From Pseudomonas sp. IAC-BECa141 (lineage in GTDB: Bacteria > Pseudomonadota > Gammaproteobacteria > Pseudomonadales > Pseudomonadaceae): a stretch of DNA of 64,000 nucleotides. Below the pieces are notes generated by a model. It saw only the letters and a list, made by a program, of their open reading frames with translations, was not told the origin of the DNA and searched no databases. Positions 25,726 through 36,100 of this stretch are shown in pieces. Each line of letters begins with the position of its first letter. The first letter of the stretch is position 1. A program made the translations under genes and the position numbers. The DNA is taken from positions 3,534,001-3,598,000 of the forward strand of contig NZ_CP065410.1 in the NCBI RefSeq assembly GCF_020544405.1, in the 5' to 3' direction.

Positions 25726-26769
25726 ATGAAATTTTCCCTGTTCGTACACATGGAGCGCTGGGACGAAAGCGTCAGCCACCGTCAACTGTTCGAAGACCTG
25801 ACCGAACTGACGTTGATGGCCGAAGCCGGCGGTTTCAGCACCGTGTGGATCGGCGAACACCACGCGATGGAATACACCATCTCGCCGAGCCCGATGCCGC
25901 TGTTGGCCTACCTCGCGGCCAAGACCACTACCATTCACCTGGGCGCTGGCACCATCATCGCGCCGTTCTGGCACCCGCTGCGGGTCGCCGGTGAATGCGC
26001 GTTGCTCGATGTGATCAGCAACGGCCGAATGGAAGTCGGCCTGGCGCGTGGCGCCTATCAGGTGGAATTCGACCGCATGGCCGGCGGCATGCCCGCCTCC
26101 AGCGGTGGCCAGGCGCTGCGGGAAATGGTCCCGGTGGTCCGCGCGCTGTGGCAAGGCGATTACGCCCACAACGGCGAGATCTGGAAATTCCCTACTTCCA
26201 CCAGCGTGCCGAAACCGGTCCAGAAGCCCAACCCGCCAATGTGGATCGCCGCCCGCGACCCGGACTCGCACAACTTCGCCGTGGCCAACGGCTGCAACGT
26301 AATGGTCACGCCATTGATGAAGGGCGATGAAGAAGTCCTCGACCTGAAAAACAAGTTCCAGACTGCGCTGGACAACAACCCCGACGTGCCGCGCCCGCAA
26401 CTGATGGTGCTGCGTCATACCCACGTGCACTCGGCGGATGACCCGGAAGGCTGGAAGGTTGGCGCGAAAGCCATCTCACGTTTCTATCGCACGTTCGATG
26501 CGTGGTTCGGCAACAAGGAAGTACCGGTGAACGGCTTCCTCGCACCGAGCCCGGAAGAGAAGTTTGCCGGACGGCCGGAGTTTGAGCTGGAGAGCCTGCA
26601 CAAGACGGCGATGATCGGCACGCCGGAAGAGATCATTCCGCGAATCAAGTACTACCAGGAACTGGGGGTGGATGAGTTCAGCTTCTGGTGTGATAACAGC
26701 TTGCCGCATGCGGAGAAGAAGAAGTCGCTGGAGCTGTTTATCAAGCAAGTGGTGCCGGCGTTTCGGTGA
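25726..26769 (+). CDS. LLM class flavin-dependent monooxygenase
   Basis: The 347-residue protein has the bacterial luciferase-like barrel: MKFSLFVHMERWDES, FSTVWIGEHHAMEYTISPSP, LGAGTIIAPFWHPLRVAGE and NGRMEVGLARGAYQVEFDRM. The family uses reduced FMN and oxygen supplied from a reductase, here the product just upstream. Known members hydroxylate or cleave alkanesulfonates, aldehydes, pyrimidine rings (RutA) and other N-heterocycles. The substrate here is unknown. Shared operator sites with the NCS1 permease, the ABC importer and ribB suggest an imported N-containing compound and a high FMN demand. Confidence 0.92.
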   Translation: MKFSLFVHMERWDESVSHRQLFEDLTELTLMAEAGGFSTVWIGEHHAMEYTISPSPMPLLAYLAAKTTTIHLGAGTIIAPFWHPLRVAGECALLDVISNGRMEVGLARGAYQVEFDRMAGGMPASSGGQALREMVPVVRALWQGDYAHNGEIWKFPTSTSVPKPVQKPNPPMWIAARDPDSHNFAVANGCNVMVTPLMKGDEEVLDLKNKFQTALDNNPDVPRPQLMVLRHTHVHSADDPEGWKVGAKAISRFYRTFDAWFGNKEVPVNGFLAPSPEEKFAGRPEFELESLHKTAMIGTPEEIIPRIKYYQELGVDEFSFWCDNSLPHAEKKKSLELFIKQVVPAFR

Positions 26770-26793
26770 TACGCCGCAGGGGGTATCCACAAT

Positions 26794-26828
26794 AAAAAAC
26801 GCCCCGACAGGTTCGGGGCGTTTTTTTA
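26794..26828. terminator. Bidirectional rho-independent terminator
   Basis: AAAAAACGCCCCGA and TTCGGGGCGTTTTTTT form the stem around CAGG, with A/T tracts on both sides. It ends both the monooxygenase transcript and the convergent CDI operon. Confidence 0.93.
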
Positions 26829-26850
26829 GGGGGAGGCATTCTTCCAGGGC

Positions 26851-27114
26851 TCAGTCTTTTTGCTTTTCGTGTCTGATTTTGCGCCTGGCAAGGAATGCTT
26901 GTAAGAACAAGGACACGACAGCGAAAGATGAGTAAATTCCGGCCCCTATCAATGTTCTGATGACCCCCTTCAGGCTAAACGCCCACTCACCATGTTTAAA
27001 GTAATAAGCAACTGTGGCTATCGCCACGACACAGGCGCCTACCAAAACAAAGAGCATATAGGTTCGGATCAATAAACCGACAATCTGGCGGATACTGATT
27101 TTGTCAGTCTTCAC
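26851..27114 (-). CDS. cdiI: putative CDI immunity protein, two membrane helices
   Basis: The 87-residue product starts at a GTG that overlaps the cdiA stop by four bases (GTGA), so translation is coupled. It has a basic N-terminus and two clear membrane helices (about 10-38 and 50-73), and ends in a charged tail (RRKIRHEKQKD). Its position after cdiA fits the cdiB-cdiA-cdiI order. Small membrane immunity proteins are known for CDI toxins that act on the inner membrane. No family was recognised, so the role rests on position and topology. Confidence 0.68.
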   Translation of the reverse strand: MKTDKISIRQIVGLLIRTYMLFVLVGACVVAIATVAYYFKHGEWAFSLKGVIRTLIGAGIYSSFAVVSLFLQAFLARRKIRHEKQKD

Positions 27115-30100
27115 TTTTTGCCACCCAGATCTTGAATATAATCTCCGATAGCCTCAGAACCATAAGACACCGCCGAATTGCCCACGGTCGTCGCCGCCGT
27201 GTCGCCGAGGTAAGGCTTGAGTGTATTGCTGATAACAGGCCCCCCCTTGAACCCGATGGTCGTCCCGGCAAACGAGCCGATCATCGGCAGGATTGGATCT
27301 TCACCCTTGATCAAACTGCCGGCATAGGCGCCGCTAAGCCCCACACTCTGGGTAGCGACAAAGCCCTTGCCTTGAGTCAAGGCACCGACCAGCGTCGCAA
27401 TGAATGCATCGGAATAGCTGAATTTCTCTCCTTTGGTCAGTTGATAGCTGACATTCGCCCCGCCCGATATGGCTGCCCCCGCCGCCATGGCGACGAGACC
27501 TGCAGTCAGCTCGGTTCCGACCAGCGGACCGGCCGTAAAGATCAGGTAGCCCTGGATCATCCCTTTTGCAGTCGGCCCCTCAAAGCCGACGCCTTCTCGC
27601 TCGTCCTTCAGTACTTTGGCGATTTGCTCATTCGAGTAACCCTGTCCGACGGCCCACTCGGCAAGGGACATTGCTGCAGCTCCCGATGGTATCAGGAACA
27701 TGTCATTGTTTTCGGCCGCGTTTTTCCCGGCCTGCGCAGCTGCGACAGCAGATGCGGTATCACCCCCAATGATGCCACCGGAAATGCCGCTGGCCAGGGT
27801 GGCCAACGCCGATACGCTCTGCTTCTGACTTTCGGTCAACGACCTCACATCCGTCGTGCCATACAACGCCTGCATGATCAGATCGGTACTCACCGCCGAG
27901 ACGGCCGCACCGGTGGCACCTGCCGCGGCATTGCTGCCTTGAACGGCCGCAGTCAATGCGCCGAGAACGGCGTGGGCCATGACCCTGGCCTCTTCATTGC
28001 CCGCAGTCATCTTCTTGATGGTTTCAGCCAGGTAGGGAGCGGAAGCCCCCACCAGCGCCTGCGCAATGTTGCCACCTGCCAGACCCTGGATCGCTGCGGT
28101 CACCGCCTGTGCAGCCTGCTGGAAACTGCCACCGGTGCCATAGCTGGACATAGTGTTCTTGTAGGCGTTGGTCGCTTGAAGCACGGCAATGTAAGCCTGG
28201 CGATCTTCATAGGAAGCATCCGGACTGGCGCCCGGCATCTTGCGTTGCTCCGGTGTCAGCTCTGCCTCGGCAGCCTTGCTGGCTGCAATCATGCCCTGGG
28301 TTCGAACGATGTCCATCGTCTGGCTGCCGATCTCACCGATCAGTTGCGCCTGACGAAGTCGTTGCTGTTCTTTCTCCTTGTTGAAGATCGGACTCAGCGC
28401 GTTGTTGGCATTCTCCACATCGCGACTGAGCGTCGACACGTCCTGCTGCTGATTGTTCTTGTCACGGATGAGCAGCGTTGCACCGGAAATCGCCGAGTTC
28501 GTGGTGCTGCTGGCGTGACCGCTGTTGTTGCTGCCGACAAGCAGCATGCTGCCCATGTTCCCGAGAAGCTGGGCACCCGCACCACCGCTGCTGCTGGCAC
28601 TGACGCTTTGGTGCTGACTGGAGAAGTCAGCCTTGTTGTCGATGTCCGCCCAGCCTAGCGTTCCGGTACTCAGGATGTTTTTGTCAGCGGTCGCGGTGCT
28701 GGCGATGACACTGCCGTTGAGCTGAGTATGTCCGCCGACCTCCAGCTGGAAACCGCCCTTGCCGGCATAAATCCCTGTCTGTTCCTGCACACTGTCAAAG
28801 TTGGATTTGATCTTGTCCTTGCTGACGCTGAGCGATCCACTGCCCGTCATCGAACCGAAGGTAAAGCTGGCGCCCCCACTGACATTGGTCTGTTTGGAGT
28901 CGTAGCGGTCAGTGTCCTGCAGGCTGGTCAGCGTCAGGTTGCGGCCGACATTCGCCACCACCTGCTGGGCATTGGCCTGAGCGCCGATCAGATTGGTGTC
29001 GCGCCCACTGCCGATCTTCAGTTTGTTGCCCGCATCCAGCGTGGTTTCGGTCCATGTCGTGCCGTTGCCGGATTCCTTGCCTACGCCTTTGTTGCCATTG
29101 GCAAAGATACTCAGCCCGGCACCGCTGGAGCCAACCCCAAGACTGATACCGACAGCGCCGCCGCTACTGGAATTCGATCCTTCAACCTTCTGCGTGTTGG
29201 CCGCAGCCAGAAGATTAACGTCACGATTGGCAACCACCACCATGTCGTTGGTGGCTTGCAGTTTGCTGCCCTGGATGTTGATGTCACCGTCAGCGAAACC
29301 GGCCTTGCCACTGCCCGTCGCAACGATGTACAGGTTTTTGCCGGCGGTCAGCGTACTGCCCTGACTGACACTTTGTTCCTGGACTTGAGTCGAGGTGGAT
29401 TTCTGCGTGCCCAGAGACAAACTGATGCCTGCGAAACTGCCAGCCTCGGCGCCCGAGCTCAATGCCTGCGCAGCCTGGTAAGCCTGATAGCCTGAAAGCC
29501 CTGCCTTGACGCCCTGAAGTGCTGCCAGACGCGTGTCATCTTCATGCCTGGCTGCCTGCGCAGTCTGATAGGCAGTATTCACGGCCTCTCCGACAACACC
29601 CGACAACGCCAGCGTCAGACCGCTTTTTTTACTTTCCTGAGTCTGTCGAGTGGTGCTTTCGTTCTGCGCAGCAAGAATATTGACGTTTTGAGCGGCCAGG
29701 CTGATATCGCCACCGGCAATAGCGTCCGACGCTTTAATGGTGAGGTTTTTCCCCGCGGTGATGTTCACGTTACCCAGCACACTGCCCACCGTACTGCCCT
29801 TCTGGGTCTCGGTATGAGTGGACTGAGTGGAGGCGAGCCTGGAGGAGCCCAGGGTCACGCCAATCCCCCCGGAACTCATCAACCCCGACTTTTTGGTCGA
29901 CTGACTATGCTCGGCACTGAAGGTCTCGACACCGCTTTCGATACGAATGTCATTGCGGGCCTGCAGATCCGTCTGCCGCGTCGACACCACATTACTGGCG
30001 GAGACCAGCAGATCATGTCCCGCCTGCACCAGCACAGTCTCACCGCCCAGGGTCGACCCGGATAGCCAGGTGCTGCTCGAAGAATCACTGCTCGCCTTGC

Positions 30101-33100
30101 TGGTGCTCGACAACCCCAGACCACTGGACTTGGAGGATGCCGAGGCATTGAACGCGCTGTTTTGCGCGGCCGTGACGTTCACGTCATTGCCTGCCATCAA
30201 GTGGAGGCCGCCCTTGTCGCTATTGACTTTCGAGCCCTCGATATTGATGTCGTTCGCTGCCACCAGCATGGTCTTGCCCTGAGCCTGAATGACCGACCCG
30301 ACCGCCTCTTCGCTGCCACTCTCGGTCATGGTCGAGCTCTTCTTGCCGAACGAACCTTTCTTGGTTTTGGTGTAATAGGAGTAATCGGTATCGGCGGCGC
30401 TCTCGAGGTTCAAATTGTCCCCGGCGAAGACAAAGGCTTCACCCTGCGTCGTTGCCTGGCTTGCGATGAGCGTCAGGTCGTTGCCGGCTCTCAGGGCCAA
30501 ATCCCCACCCGCCTTGATGGTGCTCGACTGCTGACGTACATGATCCTCCTCCGCACGGAACTTCTTGTTCCAGCCGCTGGCATGAGATTCGTCAGCCGCC
30601 GAGCTGATCGTCAGGTCGCCTTTGGCATTGATATCGACATTGCCTTTGGCCTCGACATTACTGGCCACAACGCTGACGTCACGCTGGGCCGTAACCTTGA
30701 GCGTGCCGCCGACGTTGACGTCCGAGCCATGCTGCTTGACCGTCGAATACTGATAGTTGGTATTGCTGCGGTCTGTCGTCTGTTCGGTCGAGTCGATGTG
30801 TACATCACGCCCGGCCGTCAGCGTGGTATCGCCGCCACTCTTGAGCACACTGCCGGTGTTGTTGATGTCCCGACCGGCGCCGATAACCAGTGCGTTCGCC
30901 GCTTCGATGCGCGAGGCGTTGTCGACGAAGTCGGTTTCTTCGCTGAGACGGCCATCACTGCTGCGGTGGGTGGTCACGGTGCGTTCGTTGATCACGTCGC
31001 CGCGTTCGGCGGTGAGCGTGACATCTCGACCGGAAATGATCCCCCCGGCCTTGTTCGTCAGGTTGTCGGTCGCCGTCAGCTTCAAGAGGTTGCCGGCTTC
31101 GACCAGACCGCTGCTCACCAGATCCTTTTTAGCCGTGGCATCGAGGTTTTGGCTGGCGCGCAACGTGCCGGAGTTTTCAAGGTTTTCACCGGCAATCAGC
31201 GTGACGTCCTTGCCCTGGATCAACGAGCCCGTGGCCGCAAGGCGATTATTGGCGTTGGCCAGGTACAGCACCGGCACCAGGACTTTTTCGCCGTTCACCT
31301 CACGCTCTTCGAGCCAGACGATGTCGTGCGTCAGTGCCGCGACCTGCTGCGCACTGAGACTGACGCCCACACTCAGGTTCAAGCTGTTCTTGCTGGCGAT
31401 GGCGTTGTCCATCAGGTACTTGAAGACCCCTTCGTCGGAGGTCTGACCGTCGATGAAGCGCTGCCCCGTCCGGGCGACGACAGCCTGCTGGACCAGTTTC
31501 TGTTCGAACAGGCCATCACCCAGGCGCTTGGCGCTCTGATCGGCGTCGTAGCCCAGGCCCTGGAGCAGGTAATCCGAACTCATGAACTGCTTGAGGTCAG
31601 TGAGCACCGGGTTGGTTTCGATCAAGTATTTGTGCGGCTGGGACTTGCCGGCGTTGCTTGGCAGACCCTGTACGCGGTTGACGGTCACCGGTGTGGTCGA
31701 CACGCCGCCGGTGACTTTGCCTCCGGTGAGCGTCCAGCTTTGCGGGCCGGTAGTGGCCGGCGCGCTGCCACCCTCCTGGCTCAGACGGAAAAGTCCGTTC
31801 TGACCTGTCGGCAGGCTGAAGCCCGGCAAGTCGATCGGGCTGACCTGTTGCTGGGCCAGGTCCGGGGGCAGTTGCGGATTGATCTTGACCACGGTGGAGT
31901 AGCCGTTGCCAACGCCGGTATCGGTATTGGTCTTGCCCGCCGCGACGTAGCTGTAATAAGGCCGAACCACGCTGTTGTCGATGGTCTGAGCCGCATCCAG
32001 CCGGATGTTGCCGCCGGCCTGTATCACCGCGTCGTAGGAGCTGCCCGAACCCGTGACGGTGGAAACGCTTTCGGTCAGCTTGCCACCGCCCAGAAGGCTG
32101 ATGAAATGGCTCAAATCCGCTTCGACGGTGGCCGAAGGCGTGCCGCCGTTCTTGTCGTTGAAGGCTTTGGCGGCGGGCTCGGCGGCGAAGATCTGGTCAA
32201 CGTAGTTCCAGTAAGTTCGCTTGGTGATGATCTCCTGCTCTTGCAGGCCTTTGTTGGTGATGGTGCCGGCAGTCACATTGATATTGCCGGTGGCCGCGAT
32301 GGTGCTGCTGGTGTTATTCAGCGCCTGGGCGTTGATCGACATATTGCCGCCGCTGGTCAGGCTCGCGGCAGCACTGCTGTTGTCGACTTTCAGTCGATCG
32401 GTTTCGGCGATTTCCCAGTGCCCGTTGCGTCGGCCGCCACTGCGAAAATCACACCCGGCAATCGGGATCAGGTTGCAGTCGATTTGCGTGATGACTACCG
32501 AGCTCTTTTCATGTGCCGTGTACTCGAGAATGTCCCTTACGTTGTTCACGGTCAGGGCATTGATGGTCAGGTCCTGCGCGCTGTAGATCTCACCAGAACG
32601 GTTGTCCAACAAGTCTGCCTTGCCGCTGTCGCGATCCCGGCCGATGTGCACATTGCTCAGACCGTACACGTTGCCGTAGGCATTGGTGAAACTGGACAAC
32701 AGCAGACGCATGTCACCGCCACTGGTGATCAGGCCTCTGTCGTTCAGGAGTGCGCCAGTGGTCAGGGTCAGGTCTTTGCCGGCGCCGAGGGTGCCGTAGT
32801 TGTTGACGGTGGCGGCAGTGAGGGTCAGATCGCCGCTGGATGTCAGCCGCCCCTGATTGCTCAACAGGCCGTTAATATTGACCGTGGTGTTGCCGCCACC
32901 GCCAATGCTGGTCCCGGTACCGAGGGTCAGTTGACTGCTCTTGAGCGTCAGGTCGCCAAGGCTGCTGGTGCGACCGTTGCCGGAATAGTTGCCCCACAAG
33001 GTCAGATCCAGCGATCCGTCACTGGCGATCAACCCGTCGTTGTTCCAGTAACCTCCGCTACCTGTCAGCTTGCTGGCCGCCAGCAATTGACCACTTGCGG

Positions 33101-36100
33101 TCTGGTTGAGGTTGTTGATGTTGACGGTCAGGCGGTCGGCCTGGATCACGCTGGCGTTGGTCCAGCTATCCGCCGCCAGCGTCAGGGCTCCACGCGTGAC
33201 GAAGCTGCCGCCGGCGCTACCGAGTTGAGCGGTGGCAATGTCGAAAATCCCGCTCCCGACGTGCAGCACGTTACCGCCCGCGTTCAACAATCCACCCGCC
33301 CCAAGGCTGAAGTCACTGTTGGCGCTTTCAACGGCGCCGTTGCGGTTATCGAACAGTCCGCCGACGGTGAACGCGGCTTTGCCGGTGTTGCCCAGTGCGC
33401 GCAACTGACCGGTCTGGTTATCGACGCTGGCGGCGCCGACGCTCAGGGTGCTGGCGCTTTCGATGATGCCTTTGCGGTTGTTCAGGGCGCCGCGCAGGCT
33501 GAGATCGATTTGTTGGCCGGCGATCTGGCCACCCGTGTCGCCACTATTATCGAAATCCCTGCCGGTGACGCTGACGCGCTGCCTGGCGACCAGCACGCCG
33601 TTGCGGTTGATGAAATTGCCGGTGTTGCCCAGATCAAGGGTCGTGTCACCGCTTTGCGCAGCGATCCGTCCGCTCTCGTTGTCGAGACCGGCCAGGGCCT
33701 TGAGTGTGACATGCTGAGCCTGGATCACCCCTCCCTGCCCATTGCGCAACAAGCCGCCGATCTGTGCAGTGAAAGCGCTTTTGAGGCTGGAAAGCACACC
33801 GCCGCGGCTGTCGAGGCTGGCGGCATTGACGTCGAGGTTGCCGGACTTGGCAACGAGTCGACCCTTCTGGTTATCGATCGCACCACCGACCTTGACGGTA
33901 AGTGCGCCTTCGCTTTGCAGCGATCCCCCGGCGTTGTCGAGGCTGGCGGCGTTCAGTTGCAGATCGGCCGCATCACTGTAGATCAGGCCGCCACTGTTTT
34001 GCACAGCACCACTGGCAGTGAGCGTGAGGTTATCGTTTGCAGCTACGGTTCCGCCATTACGGTTGTCGAGACCGCCGGTCGACAGACTGAGCAGTTTCTG
34101 GCTCACCAGTTTGCCGCCCTGGTTATTGATCTGCGCGGCACGGGTGATCGCCAGCGGGCCGGCTGCAACCACCTGACCTCTGGTATTGATCAGCGTGCCA
34201 AGCAGGTCGAGATTGACAGCCGCATCACTGGCCAGAACGCCTTCGGTATTATCCAGGTCAGTGCCGATGAAACGGATGTCCTGCTTGGCGTTGATGGTCG
34301 CCTTGGTGTTGTCGAGGCGTTTGGCTGTAATGCCCAGATCGGCACCACTGTCGATCAGACCACCCTGTGCGTTGTTCAAAGTGCCGGTGAGGGTCAGGGT
34401 TTGCGCGCTCTCACTGGAGAGAACGCCGCTGTCCGAGTTGTCTAGACTGCCTGCATTGACTTTCAAGGTGCCTTTACTGACCAGCGCGCCGGTGTTGCTG
34501 TTACGGATATCGCCTGTGAGATCCACCAGCAGGTCGCCGTCACGGCTGGACAGGGTGCCGTGGTTACGGTTGTCCAGGCTGCCGCCGAGCAGGCTCAGGC
34601 CCTGCCAGCCAGAAATCAGGCCATTGAGATTGCGTGTACTCTCTGCGTTCAAATCCAGCCGCTGACGGCTGAAAAATTTGCCGTCGCTGTTGTCCATGTT
34701 ACGTGCGGTAAGCGTGTAGCTGAGGTCGCTGGAAAGCTCGCCACCCTGGTTGTTCAGATCCCGCAGGTGGCTGATGCTCAACTGTCCCTTGGTGGTAATC
34801 AGTCCCTTGCTGTTGTCGAGATCGCCCATCGCACCGCTGAAATCAATGGCGATGGCACTGCCCAGCAGCGAACCGCCATTCTGGTTGTTCACGCTCGCGG
34901 CAGTGATGTCGAGATTGCGGGAGGCGTTGATCAGGCCCCTGTCCTGATTGTCGAGCCGGCCGTCAGCCCGCAGATTCAGATCCGCGCGGCTGGTGAATGT
35001 GCCGCCGTTATTGTTCAGGCTGCCGGTTTGAGCATCGATGCCGGCAGCAGCGATGAGCCCCTTGATATTGGTCAACGCCTGTTGCACATGCAGTGTCAGG
35101 GCTTGATTGCCGAGCAGTTTCCCGTTGCTGTTGTCCAGGCTTGCAGCCGCCAGTGTGAAGGCCTGGGCGCTGGAAATTTCGCCGTTACGGTTATCAACCT
35201 GTCGCAGGTTTTTCAGTACCAGCAGCGGTGCGTTGATCAGGCCGTTCTGGTTATTCAAGTCGCCGTTGTTCAGATCCAGCGTCAGTGACGTATCGCTGGT
35301 GAGTTGACCGCCGTCATGTTGATCAAGGCTGGCGGCATTCATCGCCAAAGCCTTGTTGCTGGCGATCCGACCCTTGTTGCTGTTATCGACGTGTCCGGCC
35401 TTGAGCGAGAGGCTGTCGAGCGACGTCAGTCTGCCGTTCTGGTTGTTGATCGCGCCTGTGGCAGTGATGCTCAGCGCCCTGCCGGCATTTACCAGACCTG
35501 CCACGTTGTCCAGGCTCCCCATGCGCAGCGTCGCATCCTGCAGGCTCGACAGTTCGCCGCCACGGTTATTGAACTGGCCGATGGTTGCGTCGAGTGATCC
35601 GGTGCTGTTGATCAGGCCGCCGCCATTGAGCGCCTGGCCGACGTTGAGGCTGAGGGCGCCGGTGCTCAGTACCCGACCCTTGTTCTGGTTGTCCAGTGTC
35701 GAAGCCGACACCCGAGTGTTCTGCGAGCTCAAAGTGCCGCCCTGGTTGTTCAGGGTTTGCCCCACGTTGACGGTGAGATTGCGGCTGGCGAGTACACTTT
35801 TGTTGACGTTGCCGAGGCTGCCGGCGCTGAGGTTGACATCACCTCCGTTGTTGCGGGTGTTATCCGCATTGACCCCGGCTTCGACGATGCCGTTGTTGGT
35901 CAGTAGCCCGCCGGCGCTGAGGTTGATGCTGTCGCGGGCCGCGATGGTCTGCTGATTGGTCAGACTGCCCTGGGTTTGCACATTGGCGCTGGTACCGGCG
36001 TAGACCGGGCCTTGCGCATCTAAGCTGGACGCCTTGATGTTGACGGCATTGGCCGCAGAAACCTGCGCCAGGGTCAGTTGCCCGTTGGCATCGATCTGGA

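Noticed and set aside
30162..34445. A 1427-codon open frame on the plus strand opposite cdiA
   Set aside because: It is the antisense shadow of the hemagglutinin repeats. cdiA has the signal peptide, secretion domain and repeat structure of a known family, and the antisense frame has neither motifs nor a ribosome site.
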